Source: JAIBJN01 sp035461525 (GTDB lineage: Bacteria > Actinomycetota > Thermoleophilia > Gaiellales > Gaiellaceae). From it: 23,608 nucleotides of DNA. Shown one piece after another: positions 15,501-23,178 of this stretch (its first letter is position 1; the number at the start of each line of letters is the position of its first letter). The stretch spans positions 1 to 23,608 of the forward strand of contig DATHVD010000108.1 in the NCBI GenBank assembly GCA_035461525.1, in the 5' to 3' direction. The notes beneath the pieces are model-generated. The model was given only the letters and a program-made list of their open reading frames with translations. It was not told the origin of the DNA and did not search any database. The translations under genes were made by a program, and so were the position numbers.

Positions 15501-15514
15501 CAACGGTTCAGAGT
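15485..15514 (+). promoter_or_regulatory. candidate promoter of the LLM-transporter operon
   Basis: TTGACA (15485-15490), an 18-bp spacer and CAGAGT (15509-15514) form a plausible sigma-70 promoter, with a transcription start near 15521 and a leader of about 50 nt. GCGGGC (15516-15521) and GCCCGC (15539-15544) could pair within that leader. The overlap with the 17-bp motif suggests control by the GntR regulator. Confidence 0.45.
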
Positions 15515-15572
15515 TGCGGGCAGGAGAGGCCGCGTCGCGCCCGCGGCGCCGGATTCGACCGGGAGGTAGCGC

Positions 15573-16667
15573 ATGAAGTTCAGCCTGTACTCGGAGATCC
15601 AGCACTGGCCCGGCAGGTCGCCGGAGCAGCTCTACGCGGAGGTGGTGGAGCAGGTCGTCAACGCCGACCGGCTGGGCTTCGACGCCTACGCGATCATCGA
15701 GCACTTCTTCTTCCCCAAGTTCTCGATCTCCGCCAACCCGTTCGCCTTCTGGGGCATGTGCGCGGCGCGGACCGAGCAGATCAGGTTCCGCACGCTCGGG
15801 CACGTGCTCCCGTACCACAACCCCGCCATCCTGGCCTCGCAGATCGCGGCGGCGGACCTCATGTTCGGGGGCCGCTACGAGTTCGGGGCGCTGCGCGGGC
15901 ACGGCTGGATCCCGCTCAAGGCCGGCGTGCCGATCGGCCAGACGCGCGACCGCTACGAGGAGTCGCTCGAGATCCTCTTCACGGCCCTCGAGAACGAGCG
16001 CTTCTCCTACGACGGCGACTTCTACACGATCGACGACTCCCACGTCGTCCCGCGGCAGCCGCGGAAGTTCCGCGTCTTCCTCGGCGGGACGAGCGACCGC
16101 ACCTACGAGCTCGCCGCCGAGCGCGGCTGGGCGGTCGTCGTGCCGCCGCTCCTGCCCTATGCGGCGCTGCAGGAGCAGCTCGACCTCTACCGCTCGAAGT
16201 GCGCGGAGCACGGAACGGAGCCGGACATCGTCTGGATCCACGCCTGCTACCTCGACGACGATCGGGACACCGCCCGCCGCGAGGCCGAGCAGGGGATGAA
16301 GCAGTTCCTCGCCGGCAACGCCTCGCCGCTCACCGAGGGCGACGAGCTGCCCCCCGCGGAAGAGCTCGAGGCCGCCGGCTACGGGTTCTACGCCGCCGGC
16401 ATCCTCGAGAAGCTCGCCGAGACGCCCTACGAGGAAATGATCGACGGGGACATCGTCTGGGTCGGCACTCCGGCGGACGTGATCGAGCGGATCGAGGCCG
16501 TGCGCGACGTCTGTGAGGGCCTCACGGAGGTCTCGATCACCGTCAATGCGGGCGGCTTCGAGCATTGGCAGGCCATCAAGCAGCAGGAGCTCTTCGCCTC
16601 GCGCGTCATGCCCCACTTCACGGCGGGCGCCGGGGTCGGGAGCGCTCGCGAACGCGCCCCCGCCTGA
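15573..16667 (+). CDS. LLM-class flavin-dependent monooxygenase, second paralogue type
   Basis: This 364-residue luciferase-like protein has a strong GGGAGGT Shine-Dalgarno sequence 5 nt before ATG 15573. Landmarks are MKFSLYSEIQ, NADRLGFDAYAIIEHFF, RFRTLGHVLPYHNPAILASQIA and GGRYEFGALRGHGW, then a C-terminal segment VGTPADVIERIEAV. It resembles the alkanal/luciferase-type monooxygenase branch, while the protein at 6588 resembles the F420-like branch. It would insert oxygen using reduced flavin, possibly supplied by the reductase at 13270. It leads the operon containing the isomerase, ketopantoate-reductase-like and ABC transporter genes. Substrate unknown. Confidence 0.9.
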   Translation: MKFSLYSEIQHWPGRSPEQLYAEVVEQVVNADRLGFDAYAIIEHFFFPKFSISANPFAFWGMCAARTEQIRFRTLGHVLPYHNPAILASQIAAADLMFGGRYEFGALRGHGWIPLKAGVPIGQTRDRYEESLEILFTALENERFSYDGDFYTIDDSHVVPRQPRKFRVFLGGTSDRTYELAAERGWAVVVPPLLPYAALQEQLDLYRSKCAEHGTEPDIVWIHACYLDDDRDTARREAEQGMKQFLAGNASPLTEGDELPPAEELEAAGYGFYAAGILEKLAETPYEEMIDGDIVWVGTPADVIERIEAVRDVCEGLTEVSITVNAGGFEHWQAIKQQELFASRVMPHFTAGAGVGSARERAPA

Positions 16668-16675
16668 CCCGGCCC

Positions 16676-17560
16676 GTGCGCGCGCCCGACCCCCCGTTCG
16701 CCGTCTGCGAGTTCACCACCCTCCGGGCGAGCTTCGAGGAGGACCTGGAGGCCTACCGCGCCGGCGGTGCCACGGGGATCGGGATCTGCGAGATCAAGCT
16801 CGAGGAGGGCCGCGACGCCGAGGCGCTCGCGGCCCTCCGCGCGAGCGGGCTCGAGGCGACGAGCTGCGTGCCCGCGGTGCCGTCGATCCTCCCGCTCCCG
16901 CACTTCCCCGGCCCGGAGGCGCCGGAGGAGCGGGTGGAGGCGATCCGGGCGAGCGTCCGCCGGCTGGCGCCCTTCGAGCCGACCGCGGTCGTCTGCCTGA
17001 CAGGCCCGGCGGGGGCGCTCGCCGAGGAGGACGCCCGCCGCGTCGTCGTCGAGGGCCTCCGCGCGATCGCCGAGGAGGGCTCGAGCGCCGGCGTCCCGGT
17101 CGGTCTCGAGCCGATGAGCGGGCGCTACCGCGACGACTGGACGCTTCCGACGACGCTCGGCGAGGCGGCGGCGCTCTGCGACGACGCGGCGGCGCCCGGC
17201 CTCGGGATCACCTTCGACACATGGCACCTGTGGGACACGCCCGAGCTCTTCGCCGAGATCGAGCGCCACGGCGAGCGGATCGTCGCCGCGCACGTGAACG
17301 ACTGGCGAGAGGAGACGCGCGGCTGGTGCGACCGCGTGCTCCCGGGCGACGGCGTCGCCGACCTCGCGGCGATCCTCGGCGCCCTCCACAAGACGGGGTG
17401 GCGCGGCTCCTACGACCTCGAGGTCTTCTCCGACGACGGTACCTTCGGCTCGTCCTATCCCGACTCGCTCTGGCTCGAGGATCCGGAGGGCATCGTCCGG
17501 CGCGGCCGCGACGCTCTCGTCCAACTGTGGGAGCAGGCGACCGTCGAAAGGAAGAGATGA
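16676..17560 (+). CDS. sugar phosphate isomerase/epimerase-like TIM barrel (xylose isomerase-like, AP endonuclease 2 family)
   Basis: This 294-residue protein matches the xylose isomerase-like TIM-barrel family that includes hydroxypyruvate isomerase, inosose dehydratase and several sugar or keto-acid epimerases. Likely metal ligands are in GLEPMSGRY (Glu), ITFDTWHLWDTPELF (Asp and His), AAHVNDW (His, Asp) and DLEVFSDD (Glu). I chose GTG 16676, 8 bp after the LLM stop; the open frame extends upstream inside the LLM gene, where it is only a shadow. The Shine-Dalgarno sequence is poor. The stop overlaps the next start (ATGA). It may isomerise a hydroxy-keto intermediate. Confidence 0.88.
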   Translation: MRAPDPPFAVCEFTTLRASFEEDLEAYRAGGATGIGICEIKLEEGRDAEALAALRASGLEATSCVPAVPSILPLPHFPGPEAPEERVEAIRASVRRLAPFEPTAVVCLTGPAGALAEEDARRVVVEGLRAIAEEGSSAGVPVGLEPMSGRYRDDWTLPTTLGEAAALCDDAAAPGLGITFDTWHLWDTPELFAEIERHGERIVAAHVNDWREETRGWCDRVLPGDGVADLAAILGALHKTGWRGSYDLEVFSDDGTFGSSYPDSLWLEDPEGIVRRGRDALVQLWEQATVERKR

Positions 17561-18564
17561 CCGAGCGCGTCTGCATCGTCGGCGGCGGCGTCATCGGAAG
17601 CCTCTACGCCGCGCACCTCGCCTCGGTCGCCGAGGTCTGGATCCTGACGCGGCGACCCGAGCACGCGCTCGCGCTCGAAGAGGAGGGCCTCAGGGTCTCG
17701 GGGAAGCACGACTTCACGGCGTGCCTGCGGGCGACCGCCGACCCCGCCGAGCTGCCCGAGCTCGACTTCGCGGTGCTGGCGACGAAGGCGACGCAGCTCG
17801 ACGCCGCCGCAGCGAGGCTGGAGGGGCTGTCGCCGGAGGCGACGGTGATGACGATCCAGAACGGCCTCGGCGCGGAGGAGATCGTTCTCCGCCACGGGCG
17901 CTGGCCGATCGTCTCGGCAGTCACGTTCATGAGCGGCGACCGGCACTCGGACACACACGTCGAGTACGAGCTCGACACACCGACGTGGATGGGCCCGTTC
18001 GCCGGCACGGAGACCCCGTTCGAGCGCGTCCGCGAGATCGAGAGCCTCCTGCGCGCCGGCGGCCTCGAGGCGGAGGCCTTCCCGGACCTCCTGCCGGCGC
18101 AGTGGTCGAAGCTGATCTTCAACGCGACCGTGAACACGGTCTCGGCGCTGACCTGCCTCGGCCACGTGGGCCTCTTCGCCCGCGAGGAGGAGCCGGGCGA
18201 CCTGGGGCACCTCGTGCACGCGCTCATGGAGGAAGGCGTGCGCGTGGCGGAGGCGGCAGGGGTCGAGCTGCACGAGGACCCCTGGGAGATGAACGTCCTC
18301 GCGGTGCGCCGCGGGGAGACGCAACAGAGCGACTACGCCCACGTCCCCTCGATGCTCGAGGACGTGCGCGCGGAGCGCAGGACGGAGGTGGACTTCATCA
18401 CGGGCGCTCTCGTGCGCGAGGCGGAGCGGCTCGGGGTGCCGGTCCCCCTGCACACGGCGATGTACCGCCTGGTGAAGGGAAGGGAAGCGGCGTTTCCGCC
18501 GGAGAAGGGCCAGGCCCCTGCGGCGGCAGACGAAAGGCAAACGGTCGAGAGGAGTTCGGCATGA
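17557..18564 (+). CDS. ketopantoate reductase-like 2-hydroxyacid dehydrogenase (ApbA/PanE family)
   Basis: This 335-residue protein has an N-terminal Rossmann domain (GGGVIG, residues 9-14), the family IQNGLGAEE segment, the catalytic lysine Lys185 with Asn189 in WSKLIFNATVN, and the C-terminal PSMLEDVRAERRTEVDFI signature with its conserved Glu. PanE reduces 2-dehydropantoate with NADPH. Location in a catabolic operon, and a second family member at 23175, suggest that it acts on another branched 2-keto acid rather than in pantothenate synthesis. ATG 17557 follows AAAGGAAGAG. Both ends overlap neighbours by 4 nt (ATGA). Confidence 0.9.
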   Translation: MTERVCIVGGGVIGSLYAAHLASVAEVWILTRRPEHALALEEEGLRVSGKHDFTACLRATADPAELPELDFAVLATKATQLDAAAARLEGLSPEATVMTIQNGLGAEEIVLRHGRWPIVSAVTFMSGDRHSDTHVEYELDTPTWMGPFAGTETPFERVREIESLLRAGGLEAEAFPDLLPAQWSKLIFNATVNTVSALTCLGHVGLFAREEEPGDLGHLVHALMEEGVRVAEAAGVELHEDPWEMNVLAVRRGETQQSDYAHVPSMLEDVRAERRTEVDFITGALVREAERLGVPVPLHTAMYRLVKGREAAFPPEKGQAPAAADERQTVERSSA

Positions 18565-19811
18565 GAGGTACGACGAGATGGAGCCTGCTGCTCGCTCTCG
18601 TGTTGGCGTTCGGGCTCGCGCTCGCGGCCTGCGGCGGCGACGACGACGGCGACGACGACGACGGCGGGGCCGCGCCCGCCGAGACGGACACCGCGGCCGA
18701 CGACGGCGGCGGGGCGTCCGGCGATCCCATCGTCATCGGGGCGGCGGTGGACCTGACCAACCAGATGGCCCCGTTCGACGGGCCGGCGACCACGGCGGCC
18801 CAGATCCAGGTGGACAAGATCAACGCGGACGGCGGCGTGAGCGGCCGTCCGCTCGAGCTGCGCGTGATCGACCACCAGCTCGATCCCGAGCGGACGAAGT
18901 CCGCCGCGATCGAGCTGATCGACGGCGGCGCCGAGGTGCTGCTCGTCACGTGCGACGTCGACTACGCGACGCCGGCCGTGCAGGAGGCCATCACCCGCGG
19001 CATCCTCGCGGTCGCCCCGTGCATCGGCACCGACCAGATGGGGCCCGAGCGCTTCGGGGAGCAGGGCCGCCTCGCGTTCAGCATCGGCAACGTCGCCCAG
19101 GACGAGGGCGCGGCGATGGCCGAGTACGCCATGGATCAGGGCTGGGAGCGCGCCGCGACGGCGACGGACAACGTGATCGTCTACTTCCAGGACGTCGTCA
19201 GCGCGTTCACGGCGCGCTACCAGGAACTCGGCGGCGAGATCGTCGTCGAGGAGTCGTGGACCCAGGGTGACGGCACGATCCAGAACGTCGTCAGCTCGCT
19301 CGACGGCGCGGACGTGGACGTGATCGCCACCTCGACCGCGTTCGACGACATGCCCGCGCTCGTCAGCGGGCTCCGTAGCCTCGACAACGAGACGCCGATC
19401 ATCTGCAGCTGGTCGTGCGACGGCAACTACTGGCTGCCGCCGGGCACGAACAACTTCTACGTGGTCACGTACGCGTCGGTCTTCGGCGACGATCCGAGCG
19501 ACGACGTGCAGACCCTGATCGGGGAAATGGAGGCGCAGGACCAGGCGCCCGGCACCGGCGGCTTCATCACCGGCGCCGCCGCCATCGACGCCATCGCGGC
19601 CGCGATCGAGCAGAGCGGAGGCACCGAGGGCGATGCGCTGGCGGACGCGTTCGAGGGCTTCGAGGGTCTCGAGACGATCTCCGGCGCGATCAGCTTCTCG
19701 GAGCAGTTCCACTCCGTCTTCGGTCGCGAGTACCGGGTGATGGAGGTGCAGGACAGCCAGCCCGCCTTCGTCGAGCTGAGGGCGGCGAGCTCGCCCGCCG
19801 AGATCGACTAA
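18561..19811 (+). CDS. Liv-type ABC transporter substrate-binding lipoprotein
   Basis: This 416-residue receptor starts at ATG 18561 with GAGAGGAG upstream. It has a basic N-terminus (MRGTTR), a hydrophobic core and a lipobox ending at Cys24 (ALAAC), then a Gly/Asp linker encoded by a low-complexity GAC/GGC run (about 18632-18668). The binding domain begins at IVIGAAVDLTNQMAPFDGP and shows the two-lobed type 1 fold of LivJ/K proteins. It sits directly before the ATPase and permease genes, so it is the cognate receptor of that importer. It has only general family similarity to the minus-strand receptor at 40-1233, so the two may bind different ligands. Ligand unknown. Confidence 0.93.
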   Translation: MRGTTRWSLLLALVLAFGLALAACGGDDDGDDDDGGAAPAETDTAADDGGGASGDPIVIGAAVDLTNQMAPFDGPATTAAQIQVDKINADGGVSGRPLELRVIDHQLDPERTKSAAIELIDGGAEVLLVTCDVDYATPAVQEAITRGILAVAPCIGTDQMGPERFGEQGRLAFSIGNVAQDEGAAMAEYAMDQGWERAATATDNVIVYFQDVVSAFTARYQELGGEIVVEESWTQGDGTIQNVVSSLDGADVDVIATSTAFDDMPALVSGLRSLDNETPIICSWSCDGNYWLPPGTNNFYVVTYASVFGDDPSDDVQTLIGEMEAQDQAPGTGGFITGAAAIDAIAAAIEQSGGTEGDALADAFEGFEGLETISGAISFSEQFHSVFGREYRVMEVQDSQPAFVELRAASSPAEID

Positions 19812-19818
19812 TCCCCGT

Positions 19819-20577
19819 GTGACCGAGCCGGTCCCGGAAACCCGCCGCTGGCCCGGAGAGACCCTCCGGGCCGGCGGCGTCTCCCGCTCCTTCGAGGGCG
19901 TGAGCGCCCTGAACGGCGTCACCCTGGAGCTGCACCGGCACGAGGTGGTCGGCCTCATCGGCCCGAACGGGGCCGGCAAGACGACCCTCGTCAACATCCT
20001 CACCGGCTTCGACTTCCCGACGGCGGGCACTGTCGAGCTGGCCGGCGAGGACATCACCGCCCGGCCACCCCATCGCCGCGCGCGGGCGGGGCTGGCGCGG
20101 ACCTTCCAGCACGGCCGCCTCTTCGGGGGCCTCTCGGCCCGGGAGAACGTCGAGGTGGCGGCACTCGGCGTCGGTGCCTCGCCGCGCGAGGCGCGGGCGC
20201 GGGCGGACGAGCTCCTCGGCGTCCTCGGCCTCGTCGCCCGCGCCGCCGCACCGGCGGCCGTCCTTCCGCATGGGGAGGAGCGCATGCTCGGCGTTGCGCG
20301 GGCGCTCGCCACGCGGCCGCGCTTCGTGCTCATGGACGAGCCGGCGGCCGGGCTCTCCGAGGCCGAGGTGCCCGCGTTCGCCCAGGTCGTCCGGGACGTG
20401 CGCGAGGAGCACGAGGCCGGCGTCCTCCTGATCGACCACAACATCGGGCTGATCCTCGAGGTCTGCGACCGGATCGTCGTTCTCGACGAAGGGCGGACGC
20501 TCGCCGAGGGGACGCCGGCCGAGATCCGGCGGAACATCGACGTCACCGCCGCCTATCTGGGTCGGGCTCATGCCTGA
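19819..20577 (+). CDS. livG: Liv-type ABC transporter ATPase, LivG-like
   Basis: This 252-residue ATPase has Walker A GPNGAGKTT (residues 48-56), a Q-loop (RTFQHGRLFGG), Walker B FVLMDEP with D-loop AAGLSEAE, and an H-loop in LIDHNIGLI. The ABC signature, usually LSxGQ, reads LPHGEE at residues 149-154, an uncommon form. The length and the position beside livF, livH and livM support LivG. The GTG start lies 7 bp after the receptor stop with no clear Shine-Dalgarno sequence. Its end overlaps livF by 8 nt. It supplies ATP-driven power for solute uptake. Confidence 0.9.
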   Translation: MTEPVPETRRWPGETLRAGGVSRSFEGVSALNGVTLELHRHEVVGLIGPNGAGKTTLVNILTGFDFPTAGTVELAGEDITARPPHRRARAGLARTFQHGRLFGGLSARENVEVAALGVGASPREARARADELLGVLGLVARAAAPAAVLPHGEERMLGVARALATRPRFVLMDEPAAGLSEAEVPAFAQVVRDVREEHEAGVLLIDHNIGLILEVCDRIVVLDEGRTLAEGTPAEIRRNIDVTAAYLGRAHA

Positions 20578-21292
20578 GCAGGGCCCGATGCTCGAGGTGC
20601 GCGACCTCGAGCTCCGCTACGGCTCCGTGCCGGCCGTGCGCGGGCTCAGCTTCGACGTCGGCCGCGGCGAGGTCGTCGGCCTCGTGGGGCCGAACGGCGC
20701 CGGGAAGACCTCGACGCTCCTGGCGATCATGGGCGTCGTCCCGCCGTACCGGGGCGAGATCCTGCTCGGCGGCCGCTCCCTGGGCGGGCGGAAGACGGAG
20801 GCGATCGTGCGCGCGGGCGTCGCCCTCGTCCCCGAGGGCCGGCAGATCTTCCCCGAGCTCTCCGTGGAGGAGAACCTCCGGCTCGGGCTCGTCGGCCGCC
20901 GCTCGCGCGACGGCGCCGCGGAGGACCTCGAGCGCGTCTCCGACCTCTTCCCCGTCCTCCGCGAGGCCCGAGACCGCCCCGCGGGCGTCCTCTCCGGCGG
21001 CCAGCAGCAGCAGCTGGCGATCGCGCGCGCCCTCGTCGCGCGTCCGGACCTGCTCCTCCTCGACGAGCCCTCGCTCGGGCTCGCCCCGGCGGTCGTCGAC
21101 GCCGTTTTCGACGCGCTGACCGAGATCCGCGGGAGCGGCGTCACGATCCTCCTCGTCGAGCAGCGCGCCCAGTTCGCCGTCGGCTTCGCCGACCGCACGC
21201 ACGTCCTCTCGAACGGCGAGCTGCGCCTGACCCTGACCCCGGCCGACGCGGGCGACACGGAGCGGATGGCCGCCGCCTACTTCGGCGCCTGA
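20570..21292 (+). CDS. livF: Liv-type ABC transporter ATPase, LivF-like
   Basis: This 240-residue ATPase has a canonical motif set: Walker A GPNGAGKTS, the LivF-typical VPEGRQIFPELSVEENL, signature LSGGQQQQLAIARAL, Walker B LLLLDEP, D-loop SLGLAP, and LLVEQ, where the switch His is replaced by Gln as is usual in LivF. The ATG at 20570 lies inside the end of livG, so translation is coupled. It pairs with LivG to energise the LivHM permease. The gene order receptor-G-F-H-M differs from the common receptor-H-M-G-F. Confidence 0.93.
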   Translation: MPEQGPMLEVRDLELRYGSVPAVRGLSFDVGRGEVVGLVGPNGAGKTSTLLAIMGVVPPYRGEILLGGRSLGGRKTEAIVRAGVALVPEGRQIFPELSVEENLRLGLVGRRSRDGAAEDLERVSDLFPVLREARDRPAGVLSGGQQQQLAIARALVARPDLLLLDEPSLGLAPAVVDAVFDALTEIRGSGVTILLVEQRAQFAVGFADRTHVLSNGELRLTLTPADAGDTERMAAAYFGA

Positions 21293-21295
21293 GCG

Positions 21296-22177
21296 ATGAA
21301 CGTCCTCCAGACCCTCGTCGACGCGATCGCCCTGGGGACGATCTACGCGCTCGTCGCCATGGGCATCGGGCTCGTCTTCGGCGTCATGCGCCTGATCAAC
21401 TTCGCGCACGGGGAGCTGCTGACGGCGGGGGCCTACGCCCTCGCCCTCACGAACCACCTTCCGTTGGTCGTCAGCTTCGCCGCCTGCTTCGGCGCCGTCC
21501 TCGCGCTGGCTCTGGCGATGGAGGTCGCCTACCGGCCGCTGAGGACGACGACGCCGACGACGATGCTCGTCACCACCTTCGCCGTCTCGTTCCTGCTCCA
21601 GGCGGTGGCACTCCTCGCCTTCGGCGCCCGCGGCCAGAACGTCGGCGTCCTCCCGGAGCTGAACCGGGCCGTGGCGATCGGAGACCTGCGCGTGCGCTGG
21701 GTGACGCTCGTCTCGATCGCGCTCGGCGCCGTCCTCCTCGGTGCGACGGCGCTCATCCTCGCGCGCACGGACATCGGGCTGCAGATGCGCGCCTCGGCCA
21801 TGGACGCCCGGACGGCCCAGCTCCTCGGCGTCCGCGCCACCACGGTCATCCGCTTCGCCTTCGTGCTCGCCGCGATCCTCGCGGCGACGGCCACCGTCAT
21901 GCTCACCGTGTCGCGGCCGCTCGTGACGCCGAGCTACGGCTTCCAGCTCGTCATCCCCGCTCTGGTCGGCGTCGTCGTCGGCGGCATGGACCGGCTCGTG
22001 AGCGCGACCGCCGGAGGCTTCGCGATCGGCTTCGCCGCGGCCGTGCTCGGCGACGTCCTCCCCTCCCACGGGCGGGTCTTCCTCGACACGGCGCTCTTCC
22101 TGCTCGTCATCCTCGTCCTCCTCGTCCGCCCGGGCGGGCTCTTCGCGCGCTCGCGCGTCTCCTGGGAACGCGTGTGA
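21296..22177 (+). CDS. livH: Liv-type ABC transporter permease, LivH-like
   Basis: This 293-residue integral membrane protein has several hydrophobic helices and the LivH landmark LVFGVMRLINFAHGELLTAGAY near residues 25-45. It also has MRASAMDARTAQLLGV in the cytoplasmic coupling region and the C-terminal LVRPGGLF. It starts 3 bp after livF and its stop overlaps livM (GTGA). With LivM it forms the transmembrane channel. Confidence 0.92.
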   Translation: MNVLQTLVDAIALGTIYALVAMGIGLVFGVMRLINFAHGELLTAGAYALALTNHLPLVVSFAACFGAVLALALAMEVAYRPLRTTTPTTMLVTTFAVSFLLQAVALLAFGARGQNVGVLPELNRAVAIGDLRVRWVTLVSIALGAVLLGATALILARTDIGLQMRASAMDARTAQLLGVRATTVIRFAFVLAAILAATATVMLTVSRPLVTPSYGFQLVIPALVGVVVGGMDRLVSATAGGFAIGFAAAVLGDVLPSHGRVFLDTALFLLVILVLLVRPGGLFARSRVSWERV

Positions 22178-23178
22178 GGAGGCTCGACTGGGCGCCGCAG
22201 CTCCTCGCCCCGGTGCTGCTCCTGGCGGCGGTGGGGTTCCTCGGGACCTTCACGTCCCGCTCCGTGCAGTTCCAGTTCCGCTTCGCGCTCGTGATGGCGA
22301 CGATCGTGATCGCGCTCTACGTCTTCGTCGGGAACTCGGGCGTCGTCTCCTTCGGCCACGTCAGCTTCGTGGCCATGGGCGGGTTCGCGGCCGGGCTGAC
22401 GACGGTGCCGGAGGCGCTCAAGCTCTCGCTCAGCCCCGACCTCTTCCCGATCATCGCGAGCGCCGAGGTCGGCAACGCGACCTCGCTCGTCCTCGCCGCC
22501 GCGGTCGGCGGCGTCTTCGCGTTCGTCGTCGGCGTGCCCCTCATGCGCCTGCACGGGCTCTCGGCCGGGATCGCCACGTTCGCCGTGCTCGTGATCGTGA
22601 ACAACGTGCTGCGGAACTGGGAGGCGATCGGCCCGGGGGCGCGCACGCTCTCGCTCGTCCCCGAGACCACGACCTTCCTCCAGGCCACGCTCGGGGCGAT
22701 CGCGGTGGCGATCCTCGCCTTCGCCTACCAGCGCAGCCGCTTCGGCCGGGTGCTGCGCGCCTCGAGCGAGGACGCCGCGGCCGCGCAGGGCGCCGGCGTC
22801 GACATCTACCGTCAGCGGCTCGTCGCCTTCACGCTCTCCGGCGCGCTCGCAGGCTTCGCCGGCGGGCTCCTCGTCCACCTGCTCGGCAGCATCACGACGC
22901 AGCAGGTGTACCTCGACCTCGCCTTCCTCACCCTCGCCATGCTCGTGATCGGCGGCGTCCGCAGCCTGTGGGGCGCCGTCGTCGGCGCCCTCCTCGTCAG
23001 CGGGATCAACTCGCTCCTGCTCACGGCCGAGCGGGGCCTCGACGTCGGCGTCGGCGAGATCACCGTTCCGACGGGCACGCGCCTCGTTACCCTGGGCGTC
23101 GTCATGGCCCTGATCCTCCTCTTCCGCCCCCGGGGCGTCACGGGCGGCCGCGAGGTCACGCTCTCAAGGCTCCGATGA
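22174..23178 (+). CDS. livM: Liv-type ABC transporter permease, LivM-like
   Basis: This 334-residue membrane protein starts at GTG 22174, overlapping livH. The LivM landmark SGVVSFGHVSFVAMGGFAAG is at about residues 54-73. The coupling segment RSRFGRVLRASSEDAAAAQGAGVD and GGVRSLWGAVVGALLV follow, and the protein ends LLFRPRGVTGG. Multiple helices span the length. Its stop overlaps the next gene (ATGA), so the second ketopantoate-reductase-like gene belongs to the same operon. Confidence 0.92.
   Translation: MRRLDWAPQLLAPVLLLAAVGFLGTFTSRSVQFQFRFALVMATIVIALYVFVGNSGVVSFGHVSFVAMGGFAAGLTTVPEALKLSLSPDLFPIIASAEVGNATSLVLAAAVGGVFAFVVGVPLMRLHGLSAGIATFAVLVIVNNVLRNWEAIGPGARTLSLVPETTTFLQATLGAIAVAILAFAYQRSRFGRVLRASSEDAAAAQGAGVDIYRQRLVAFTLSGALAGFAGGLLVHLLGSITTQQVYLDLAFLTLAMLVIGGVRSLWGAVVGALLVSGINSLLLTAERGLDVGVGEITVPTGTRLVTLGVVMALILLFRPRGVTGGREVTLSRLR

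Noticed and set aside
15060..16616. 518-residue open frame on the minus strand
   Set aside because: It is antisense to the FAD oxidoreductase and LLM genes, has Arg/Gly/Val/Asp-biased shadow composition and no family motifs; the plus-strand genes explain the DNA.
18632..18668. GAC/GGC triplet run as a tandem repeat of interest
   Set aside because: It simply encodes the Asp/Gly linker after the lipobox cysteine, a common feature of actinobacterial lipoproteins, and the other receptor has a similar one.
18333..20546. 737-residue minus-strand frame
   Set aside because: It is antisense to the receptor and livG genes and lacks recognisable domains; long shadows are expected at this GC content.
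20543..22069. 508-residue open frame on the minus strand
   Set aside because: It is a GC-rich shadow antisense to livF and livH, with low-complexity charged sequence.
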